This document shows, one piece after another, positions 1-7,551 of a stretch of 10,000 nt of DNA (within the stretch, counting starts at the first letter, position 1; each line of letters begins with the position of its first letter). The stretch comes from Treponema sp. (GTDB taxonomy: Bacteria > Spirochaetota > Spirochaetia > Treponematales > Breznakiellaceae). The notes beneath the pieces are model-generated. The model did no database searches and was not told where the DNA came from. It saw only the letters and a list, made by a program, of their open reading frames with translations. Position numbers and translations under genes: made by a program. The stretch spans positions 1 to 10,000 of the forward strand of contig JAIWNU010000109.1 of NCBI GenBank assembly GCA_020216655.1. Direction: 5' to 3'.

Positions 1-1374
1 ATCTTCGCCGTGCAGAAACTCAACGAAGGCTGGGACGTGCTGAACCTGTTCGATATTGTCCGCTGTTACGAAGCGCGCGACACGGGCAGAGCCAAAATCG
101 GCTCAACCACAATGTCCGAAGCGCAGCTCATCGGGCGCGGGGCGCGTTATTTCCCGTTTGTTTTACCAGCAAGTAATGACCGATTCCGCCGCAAATTCGA
201 CGGCGACCTTGACCACGAATTGCGCGTGCTGGAAGAACTGCACTATCACAGCATCAACGACTCGCGTTACATTGCCGAAATCCGTCAGGCGCTCATCGAG
301 CAGGGCATGATGGACAAACGAGAAGTGACCCGCGAACTCAAACTAAAAGACTCGTTCAAGAAAACACCGTTTTACAACCATGGGATTGTCTGGCTCAACG
401 ACCGCCGTCCCAAAGATTACCATCGCATCCGCTCCTTTGCCGATTTGGGCGTTAAGAAGCGTAACTACACCCACTTCATCGCTACAGGTCATGGGGGTGC
501 GACCGCCGCGCTGGTTAACGACAAAAGGGGTTCGGCGGTGAAAGACGAAACCCGTCAGGACGTGAAGGTGCGGGACATCGAGCGCAACATCGTGCAATCC
601 GCCATTGCCCGCAATCCGTTTTTCACCTTTGCCAACCTCAAATGCTATTTCCCCCATCTTACCTCCATGCGCGACTTTATCGGCTCGGAAGACTATCTGG
701 GCGGATTAGAAATCACCTTTCAGGGCAATGTGTGCGGGCTGGACGACAACCGCGTTGAAAAACTCGCCGCCATGTTAGGCTTGCTGAATCAAATCGAATC
801 AGAAATTCGTGCTAACGTCACCGATTACGAAGGCACGCGCGACTTCAGGCGCGATTGGGTGCGTGAGGTCTTCAAAGACAAGGTGCTGAAATTTGACGCC
901 AAGAACCCTCGCGCCGCAGACGACCCACAGTTTGAGCATTTCGTCTCTGCCAAGGATTGGTTTGCCTTCAACACCATCTATGGCACGAGCGAAGAAAAAG
1001 CCTTCGTGCGTATGCTGGACAGGCAAATGCAAAAACTACAGGCGCAATACGAGCAAATCTATCTCCTGCGTAATGAAGGGCATTTTGCTATCTACAACTT
1101 TGCCGATGGTCAAACTTTCCAGCCGGACTTTGTTTTGTTCCTGCGCGAGAAAAGCGGCAAGTTGCTCACTTACCAACTCTTCATTGAGCCAAAGGGAAGA
1201 CACCTCAAAGAGCATGACCGCTGGAAAGAGACTTTTCTGAAAGAAATCACTAACGAGTTTGGCGGCAAACCGCTCACGTTTGAAGACAAGAAGTATCGTT
1301 TGATTGGCGTGCCATTCTACAACAACGAAGACGAAAACCAATTCAGGGCAAGCCTTGAGTCGGTGTTGAACTAG
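1..1374 (+). CDS. Type III restriction enzyme, Res subunit, C-terminal part (5' end outside window)
   Basis: The reading frame is open from base 1, so the start lies upstream; 457 C-terminal codons are visible. The piece begins in superfamily 2 helicase motif V (QKLNEGWDV, window codons about 4-13), followed by motif VI (EAQLIGRGARY, about 40-50). After a long middle region, a PD-(D/E)XK nuclease core appears: Asp in QPDF (base 1126), then Glu and Lys of EPKG (bases 1186 and 1192). Motor plus C-terminal nuclease is the layout of type III Res subunits, which translocate or signal along DNA with a Mod methyltransferase and cut unmodified DNA. Res proteins usually have about 900-1000 residues, so about half is missing here. 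The mod gene is expected upstream but cannot be seen. Arg codons are mostly CGC and CGT, unlike the CGG-rich operon downstream, which suggests transfer. A related DEAD/DEAH helicase-nuclease outside classical type III systems is the main alternative. Confidence 0.85.
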   Translation: MFAVQKLNEGWDVLNLFDIVRCYEARDTGRAKIGSTTMSEAQLIGRGARYFPFVLPASNDRFRRKFDGDLDHELRVLEELHYHSINDSRYIAEIRQALIEQGMMDKREVTRELKLKDSFKKTPFYNHGIVWLNDRRPKDYHRIRSFADLGVKKRNYTHFIATGHGGATAALVNDKRGSAVKDETRQDVKVRDIERNIVQSAIARNPFFTFANLKCYFPHLTSMRDFIGSEDYLGGLEITFQGNVCGLDDNRVEKLAAMLGLLNQIESEIRANVTDYEGTRDFRRDWVREVFKDKVLKFDAKNPRAADDPQFEHFVSAKDWFAFNTIYGTSEEKAFVRMLDRQMQKLQAQYEQIYLLRNEGHFAIYNFADGQTFQPDFVLFLREKSGKLLTYQLFIEPKGRHLKEHDRWKETFLKEITNEFGGKPLTFEDKKYRLIGVPFYNNEDENQFRASLESVLN

Positions 1375-1379
1375 CACAA

Positions 1380-1430
1380 ATGCACCGTGTCTTTAAGGCT
1401 GAAGCGCGTGCCGTTATACCGCCGGTGCAT
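1380..1430. repeat. 8-bp inverted repeat at the junction after the restriction gene
   Basis: ATGCACCG at 1380-1387 is the exact reverse complement of CGGTGCAT at 1423-1430, with 35 bases between the arms. The left arm starts 6 bases after the Res stop codon. No run of T follows the right arm, so it is not an intrinsic terminator. It may be a hairpin, a scar of the rearrangement that joined the restriction gene to the barrel-protein fragment, or chance. Confidence 0.45.
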
Positions 1431-1459
1431 ACGGACATGATTTACTTCCGGTTCCTGCC

Positions 1460-2164
1460 GTGCGGGATGTAGATGAGCATAAACAGGATATCGTACCATA
1501 TCTCGTGCTGCGGGGGAATTATTCTTTTTCCACATATACGGAAGATAGCAATTACTTTTTCCAGGGCGGATTTGGATTTAACTGGGAGTCTGCCAATCAT
1601 ATCGTGACCGCATCGTTGCTTGGCTCTACTTATTTTGGATCAACGAACATTCAAGACGAGACCGTTTCAGCCTATCTGACCGCAAACGGTAAACCTCATC
1701 AATATATCTATTACGGCGCAAATGCCCAGGGATCTTTGTTGCTGCATTCTCCGCCGGTTGGCCATACCAAAGCTTATACGCTGGATATCGGCGGGTTCGG
1801 TTTGTTTACCTATGAAACAGGTCCCTATGCGGTATTTCGCTCCTGGATTGATGAGACTACCATACACGGGACGGATAGAACTATTGCCATTGTTGATGGT
1901 TCTTCTGGTCCCTGGACTATTGGATATGGATTGTTGATCGGCCAATCTTTTTTTAATGAAAACAAAAAGCATAATATGTCCTATTTCTTATACCTAGGAA
2001 GCTTCCTCCCTTATGGGGAATCATCCAGTGCTGCCTCATTGTTGGAATCGATATACGGAATACAGGTCCAATATCATGTTTCCAAGTTCATCGTTTTCGG
2101 TTCCTACCAGATCGTGTCGCCGCTCAACCAAAGCTGCAATATGGGGGTCATATTTCCATTTTAA
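1460..2164 (+). CDS. Probable outer-membrane beta-barrel protein, likely 5'-truncated
   Basis: I do not recognise a named family. The 234-residue product (from GTG 1460) is rich in Gly, Ser, Tyr and Phe. It has many short alternating polar/hydrophobic stretches and ends in a phenylalanine (VIFPF), the usual C-terminal signature of outer-membrane barrels handled by the BAM machinery. There is no signal peptide. GTG 1460 has no Shine-Dalgarno sequence. The frame stays open upstream to a TGA at 1400-1402 and still looks coding there, but contains no ATG. This suggests that the true N-terminus was lost, perhaps when the restriction gene next to it was inserted, so it may be a pseudogene. The region is visibly more AT-rich than the operon downstream. 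If expressed, it would lack an export signal unless translation begins in a way not evident here. The barrel assignment is inference from composition and the C-terminus. Confidence 0.5.
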   Translation: MRDVDEHKQDIVPYLVLRGNYSFSTYTEDSNYFFQGGFGFNWESANHIVTASLLGSTYFGSTNIQDETVSAYLTANGKPHQYIYYGANAQGSLLLHSPPVGHTKAYTLDIGGFGLFTYETGPYAVFRSWIDETTIHGTDRTIAIVDGSSGPWTIGYGLLIGQSFFNENKKHNMSYFLYLGSFLPYGESSSAASLLESIYGIQVQYHVSKFIVFGSYQIVSPLNQSCNMGVIFPF

Positions 2165-2201
2165 CTTAATTTTTATTAAAGCCTCTTTATTATTAGAAAA
2201 A

Positions 2202-2230
2202 TATGCAAAAATACTTAAGAAAATTGCATA
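2202..2230. repeat. 7+7 bp dyad upstream of the operon promoter (possible operator)
   Basis: TATGCAA at 2202-2208 is the reverse complement of TTGCATA at 2224-2230, with a 15-base spacer that contains the palindrome CTTAAG (2214-2219) almost at the dyad centre. It ends 17 bases before the -35 box. A regulator site is plausible, but the region is AT-rich and such a dyad can occur by chance. No regulator is encoded in the window. Confidence 0.35.
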
Positions 2231-2247
2231 ACCATGCAGAAATCCTC

Positions 2248-2276
2248 TTGTCAAAGCGCGGCTAAGTCGATACTAT
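2248..2276 (+). promoter_or_regulatory. Sigma-70-type promoter of the aromatic/branched-chain operon
   Basis: A -35 box TTGTCA (2248-2253) and a -10 box TACTAT (2271-2276) are separated by exactly 17 bases, each box one mismatch from consensus. Transcription would start near 2283, leaving a leader of only about 18 bases that carries GGAGG (2286-2290) ten bases before the ATG at 2301. This spacing excludes a leader-peptide attenuator downstream of this promoter. The A+T-rich upstream stretch (2165-2230) could add an UP-like contribution. Confidence 0.6.
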
Positions 2277-2300
2277 TGGTACCATGGAGGCTGATAGCCA

Positions 2301-4319
2301 ATGATTGTCGTACTGTCTAAAAACATTTCTTCCCATGACAAGGACCGGCTTCGCTCGTTTTTGAGTGAACGGGGTTTTTCTGTCCGGGAACAGGTGTTTG
2401 GGGATGATGACATTCTTGGTGCAACCGGTAAGGGTTCAGTGGATATCCGCGAATTATCCCTCCTTCCGGGGGTTGAGCGGGTCGCACAGACCTCTAAGCC
2501 CTATGAATTAGCCTCCCGGGAAACAAAAAGCGACGATACGATCGTTACGATAGGACCGGTTAAGATCGGCGGGAGTCGGATTTCCGTTATTGCCGGTCCC
2601 TGTGCCATAGAGAGCCGCGAGCAGATTATGGAGACCGCGGCCCTAGTCCGGGAATCTGGCGCGGTCATGCTCCGGGGCGGTGCTTACAAGCCCCGTACGA
2701 GTCCCTATGCTTTTCAGGGACTTGGGATGAAGGGCCTTGAATACATGAAAGAGGCTGGGGATGCCTACGGTATGCCCATTGTGACCGAAGTTGTGTCCCT
2801 CGAACTGGCCCAGCAGATGATGGCCCTGACCGACATGTTCCAGATTGGAGCCCGGAACATGCAAAACTATGAGCTTCTTAAAAAAGTAGGCTCCCTGGGT
2901 AAGCCGGTACTCCTTAAGCGGGGACCCGCTGCTACTATAGAAGAATGGCTCCTTTCGGCCGAATACCTTTTAGCCTCCGGAACAAAGGATGTTATCCTCT
3001 GCGAACGGGGTATTCGGACCTTCGAAACCTATACCCGAAATACGCTGGATATTTCCGCTATCCCCGTTGTAAGAAAACTTTCCCACCTGCCGGTTATAGT
3101 GGACCCAAGCCATGCGGTAGGAATCCGGGCCAAGGTAAGCCCCGTAGCCCTCGCAGCCATTGCCGCCGGTGCGAACGGGCTCACTGTGGAAGTCCATCCC
3201 CGTCCGGAGGAAGCCCTTTCCGATGGCCCCCAGTCATTGTACCCCGAACAGTTTGAAAAACTCATGCGGGATATCGAAGCCCTTGCCCCCGTGGTCGGCA
3301 AGGAGCTCATGAGGACCCCTGCGCCTGTTTCGGCGGAACGGAAAATAGTTTCAGGCGGTTTTAATCTCAAGGGCTCCTCCGCACCGGCGGCACAAAAGGG
3401 TGAGCCTGCTGGCAAAGGCCCGGGTGAAATAACGGGCGAATATGCGATCGCCTTTTCTGGAGAAAGCGGTGCCTATGCGGACCAGGCGATTATCCGGGCC
3501 TTCGGCGAAGATTCTACCCGAGTGGCGGTTCCTTCATTTAAGGCTGTCTTTGACGCAGTTCTGGAAGGCAAGGCCCGCTTTGGTATGGTTCCCATAGAAA
3601 ATAGCCTGGCAGGCTCGGTCCACGAAAACTATGACCTGTTTATCCGGTATCCTGATATCGCCATAGTGGGCGAAATAAAACTGCGGATAGTCCATTGCCT
3701 CATTGGGGCGAAAAATGCAAGCCTCGATACGATCCGGGTGGTTCGCAGCCATCCCCAGGGTTTTGCCCAATGCCGGGAGTTTCTTGACCAGCATCCGGAA
3801 TGGATGCTTGAGTCCACCACTGATACGGGCGGAGCAGTGGCTTCTATTGCGAGGGAAAACCTTTCCGATGTGGCAGCCATAGCCGGCGAAGTAGCTGCCC
3901 AGTTGTACGGTCTTAAGGTGCTGAAAGAGGGTATAGAGACTAATCCTCTCAACTATACTCGGTTCTTCATTTTAAGCCGCCGTGAGTCCGGAACGGAAAT
4001 GGAGGTTCCCTCCCTCTTACATACGGGGGCGGCCCTTCCACCGGGTTACGAATCCCAGATCCCAAACAAGGCTTCCATCGTGTTCAGCACTCCAAATGAG
4101 CCTGGTTCTCTCTTTGCCTGTCTTAAAATCCTAAGCGAACGGGGCATCAATATGTCCAAACTGGAATCCCGGCCCATACCGGGAAAGCCCTGGCGATATA
4201 TGTTCTATGTTGATGTGTCCATACCGGAAGAAGAGTCTGTCTTTGATTCCGCTATGGAGGAACTTAAAACGAAGACCGAGGACTTCCGGTTCCTCGGAGC
4301 TTATCGGGCATCCCTGTAG
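2301..4319 (+). CDS. aroF-pheA: Bifunctional DAHP synthase / prephenate dehydratase with ACT domain
   Basis: Fusion of two aromatic-pathway enzymes, 672 residues. Residues 1-72 resemble the ferredoxin-like regulatory domain of class I-beta DAHP synthases (Thermotoga type). Residues about 75-335 are the barrel that condenses phosphoenolpyruvate and erythrose 4-phosphate, with GPCAIES (99-105), KPRTSPYAFQG (130-140), KRG (206-208) and DPSHAVG (268-274). A Pro/Ala/Gly/Lys-rich linker (about 338-378) leads to the prephenate dehydratase domain (380-560), with PIENSLAGSV (431-440) and the catalytic NYTRF (551-555), which makes phenylpyruvate. An ACT domain (about 590-668) with PGSLF and ESRP (622-625) is the expected phenylalanine sensor. 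No chorismate mutase domain is present, unlike the CM-PDT P-protein of enteric bacteria. The start is ATG 2301 with GGAGG ten bases upstream. First gene of the operon; ilvN follows after 23 bases. Feedback by Phe or Tyr on either part is inferred from the families. Confidence 0.95.
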   Translation: MIVVLSKNISSHDKDRLRSFLSERGFSVREQVFGDDDILGATGKGSVDIRELSLLPGVERVAQTSKPYELASRETKSDDTIVTIGPVKIGGSRISVIAGPCAIESREQIMETAALVRESGAVMLRGGAYKPRTSPYAFQGLGMKGLEYMKEAGDAYGMPIVTEVVSLELAQQMMALTDMFQIGARNMQNYELLKKVGSLGKPVLLKRGPAATIEEWLLSAEYLLASGTKDVILCERGIRTFETYTRNTLDISAIPVVRKLSHLPVIVDPSHAVGIRAKVSPVALAAIAAGANGLTVEVHPRPEEALSDGPQSLYPEQFEKLMRDIEALAPVVGKELMRTPAPVSAERKIVSGGFNLKGSSAPAAQKGEPAGKGPGEITGEYAIAFSGESGAYADQAIIRAFGEDSTRVAVPSFKAVFDAVLEGKARFGMVPIENSLAGSVHENYDLFIRYPDIAIVGEIKLRIVHCLIGAKNASLDTIRVVRSHPQGFAQCREFLDQHPEWMLESTTDTGGAVASIARENLSDVAAIAGEVAAQLYGLKVLKEGIETNPLNYTRFFILSRRESGTEMEVPSLLHTGAALPPGYESQIPNKASIVFSTPNEPGSLFACLKILSERGINMSKLESRPIPGKPWRYMFYVDVSIPEEESVFDSAMEELKTKTEDFRFLGAYRASL

Positions 4320-4342
4320 GGAAGCCTGAAACGGGGGTAGGC

Positions 4343-4843
4343 ATGAAACGGCACGTGGTGTCGGCCTTGGTGGAAAACCGATCGGGTACGCTCAGTCGGG
4401 TTTCGGGCCTTTTCAGCCGTCGTGGATTTAATATCGACGGTTTGACCGTGGGCGAGACGGAAGATCCTTCCGTGTCTCGTATGACCATCGCAGTGAGCGG
4501 GGACGAACAGGTCCTCGACCAGATTGTGAAACAGCTCAGTAAGCTGGTTGATGTTATTCAGGTCAGAGAACTGGATCCGGAGTCCTGTATCCGCCGGGAA
4601 TTAATGCTGGTCAAAATAAAGGCTGATGAAGCCACCCGGCCTGCGGTTATTGAAATTGCTACCATTTTCCGTTCCAGAATTATTGACGTATCTCCCTCCA
4701 CCATTACCATCGAGGCTACCGGTGATTCTGACAAACTGGAAGGCCTCCTCCTCCTATTGCGCCCCTATGGCATCCTCGAACTAGCCCGCACGGGACTAGT
4801 AGCCCTAGAGCGCGGATCCCTCGTACTAAGCATTAGCATTTAA
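4343..4843 (+). CDS. ilvN: Acetolactate synthase small (regulatory) subunit
   Basis: 166 residues, the normal length for IlvN/IlvH. Residues 1-75 are an ACT domain with ENRSGTLSRVSGLFSRRGFNI-type sequence (11-31), where valine is bound in the family. The C-terminal half (about 84-160) holds RRELMLVKI and the conserved LARTGLVALERG (147-158). The protein activates the ThDP-dependent catalytic subunit IlvB, which makes acetolactate from pyruvate or acetohydroxybutyrate from pyruvate and 2-oxobutyrate, and makes it sensitive to valine. ilvB is normally beside this gene but is absent here: the upstream neighbour is the DAHP synthase-dehydratase fusion and the downstream one is ilvC. ATG 4343 has only a weak G-rich ribosome site (GGGGGT, 4333-4338), and the 23-base gap suggests co-transcription. 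The symbol ilvH is used for the same family. Confidence 0.95.
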   Translation: MKRHVVSALVENRSGTLSRVSGLFSRRGFNIDGLTVGETEDPSVSRMTIAVSGDEQVLDQIVKQLSKLVDVIQVRELDPESCIRRELMLVKIKADEATRPAVIEIATIFRSRIIDVSPSTITIEATGDSDKLEGLLLLLRPYGILELARTGLVALERGSLVLSISI

Positions 4844-4845
4844 CC

Positions 4846-5962
<1,117 letters not shown>

Positions 5963-5978
5963 CTTTTTAGTCAAAAAG
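5963..5978 (+). promoter_or_regulatory. Small hairpin overlapping the leuA ribosome binding site
   Basis: CTTTTT at 5963-5968 pairs perfectly with AAAAAG at 5973-5978 across the loop AGTC. The right arm shares its last bases with the leuA ribosome site AAAGGAGG (5975-5982), so pairing would partly cover it. Five of the six pairs are A-U, so the hairpin would be weak; a mild effect on leuA translation is possible but unproven. Confidence 0.3.
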
Positions 5979-5988
5979 GAGGCCCCCT

Positions 5989-7551
5989 ATGGCCCGTACC
6001 GTACAGATTTTTGATACAACCCTCCGGGATGGCGAACAGGCACCCGGTTGCAGTATGAATTTGCAGGAAAAGGTAGAAGTAGCCCGTCAGCTGGAAAAGC
6101 TGGGGGTTGATGTGATGGAAGCGGGATTTCCCGCGGCCAGTCCGGGAGATCTTGCGGCGGTCAAGGCGGTGGCGGCGGTGGTAAAAAACAGTGCCGTGGC
6201 AGGCCTTTGCCGCGCCTTGGAAAAGGATATTGATGCGGGCTGGGAAGCCCTATCCAAAGCTGCCCATCCGCGGATCCATACCTTTATTGCTACTTCGCCG
6301 ATTCACATGGAATACAAACTGAAGATGACTCCGGAGCAGGTACTGGAACGGGCCGTGGCGGCAGTAAAATACGCAAAAAAGTATTGCTCCGATGTGGAAT
6401 TCTCCGCCGAGGATGCGTCCCGAAGCAATCCAGACTTCCTCTGCAAGGTCTTCGCAGCGGTGATCGATGCGGGAGCCACGGTGGTGAACATTCCTGACAC
6501 GGTCGGTTACGCGATACCTGCCGAGTTTGGCAACCTGGTAGCCTATGTCAAAGCACATACTCCCAACATTGACCGGGCCCGTATTTCGGTCCATTGCCAC
6601 AACGATTTAGGCCTCGCGGTAGCCAATACGCTCTCGGCGGCCCTCGCAGGGGCAGATCAGCTTGAATGTACTATCAACGGGCTTGGCGAACGGGCGGGCA
6701 ATGCAGCCCTGGAAGAGATCGTCATGGGGATGCGGACCCGTAAGGATTTTCTTGATGTGGAATGCCGCATCGATACGACCCAAATTTATGCTGCCAGCCG
6801 GCTCGTATCCCAGGTTACCGGTGTGCGGGTACAGCCAAACAAGGCGGTGGTCGGAGAGAACGCCTTTGCCCACGAAGCGGGAATTCATCAACATGGAATT
6901 CTTGCCAATCGGGCTACCTATGAAATTATGACCCCCGAATCGATCGGTATCCCGCGAAACCGTATGGTGTTGGGCAAACACTCGGGCCGCCATGCCTTCG
7001 AAGAGCGGCTCAAAGATCTGGGCTTTACTCTTGATGCAAAGGCGGTGGACGAATTCTTTGCCCAGTTCAAGGTTCTGGCGGATAAAAAGAAGGTGGTCAG
7101 TGACCGGGACATCGAAGCTATGATCGTCGGTTCCGCCGCCGCAGTACCCGAAACCTTTAAGCTCGACCGCTGGGTCGTTAACTCCGGTTCAAGCCTGAGC
7201 GCCACAAGCACCGTGCGGCTCCTTCATAAAAATGGTACCTACCACGAAGAAGTGGCGGTTGGCGATGGTCCAATTGACGCGGCCTTTAAGGCTATCGATC
7301 GCATTGTGGGTAAACAACTGGACCTTGAAACCTTTGAACTTGGGGCTGTTACCGGCGGCGAGGATGCCCAGGGCGAAGCAACGGTAAAAATTTCCTGGGA
7401 GGGCCGGCGCTGGAACGGCCGGGGACTTTCCACGGACATTATCGAGGCGGCCATAAAGGCCTATGTGGCGGCCATCAATGCTATGGAATGGGAACTGTCG
7501 GCAACGAACGGCCAGCGGGGCCCTAATGTCGAGGAGCCCATCGGTGTCTGA
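5989..7551 (+). CDS. leuA: 2-isopropylmalate synthase
   Basis: 520 residues, the usual size of the bacterial LeuA type. It condenses acetyl-CoA with 2-oxoisovalerate, the first committed step of leucine synthesis. The N-terminal barrel begins with the signature FDTTLRDGEQAPG (8-20; Arg13 and Asp14 catalytic/metal site) and holds SVHCHNDLGLAVANT (200-214; metal-binding His202 and His204), GLGERAGNA (231-239) and the GENAFAHEAGIHQHG block (289-303). The C-terminal LeuA regulatory domain (about 390-500) includes NSGSSLSATSTV, GDGPIDAAF (425-433) and RGLSTDIIEAA (478-488), so leucine feedback inhibition is expected from the family. ATG 5989 has a near-perfect ribosome site, AAAGGAGG (5975-5982). 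It follows ilvC by 26 bases, and its stop overlaps the start of cimA. Confidence 0.97.
   Translation: MARTVQIFDTTLRDGEQAPGCSMNLQEKVEVARQLEKLGVDVMEAGFPAASPGDLAAVKAVAAVVKNSAVAGLCRALEKDIDAGWEALSKAAHPRIHTFIATSPIHMEYKLKMTPEQVLERAVAAVKYAKKYCSDVEFSAEDASRSNPDFLCKVFAAVIDAGATVVNIPDTVGYAIPAEFGNLVAYVKAHTPNIDRARISVHCHNDLGLAVANTLSAALAGADQLECTINGLGERAGNAALEEIVMGMRTRKDFLDVECRIDTTQIYAASRLVSQVTGVRVQPNKAVVGENAFAHEAGIHQHGILANRATYEIMTPESIGIPRNRMVLGKHSGRHAFEERLKDLGFTLDAKAVDEFFAQFKVLADKKKVVSDRDIEAMIVGSAAAVPETFKLDRWVVNSGSSLSATSTVRLLHKNGTYHEEVAVGDGPIDAAFKAIDRIVGKQLDLETFELGAVTGGEDAQGEATVKISWEGRRWNGRGLSTDIIEAAIKAYVAAINAMEWELSATNGQRGPNVEEPIGV
7531..7536 (+). promoter_or_regulatory. cimA: Ribosome binding site deciding the cimA start
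   Basis: GAGGAG lies inside the last codons of leuA, seven bases before GTG 7544. It favours this GTG over the in-frame ATG at 7526, which has only a G-rich stretch (GCGGGG) ahead of it. A GTG at 7562 is possible but has no comparable site. Confidence 0.6.

Noticed and set aside
1372..1440. Possible integron attC recombination site after the restriction gene
   Set aside because: The inverted repeat lacks the GTTRRRY/RYYYAAC core sites and the two-box layout of attC.
1380..1472. A 30-codon frame from ATG 1380 to TAG
   Set aside because: It has no ribosome binding site, overlaps the barrel-protein frame and shows no recognisable sequence.
2169..2182. Terminator in the AT-rich TTAAT/ATTAA sequence after the barrel-protein frame
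   Set aside because: The stem is only A-T pairs and too short to be stable.
2284..2304. Six-codon frame (MEADSQ) ending on the first operon start codon
   Set aside because: Its ATG contains the ribosome site of the next gene and would lie about one base from the predicted transcript start; most likely chance.
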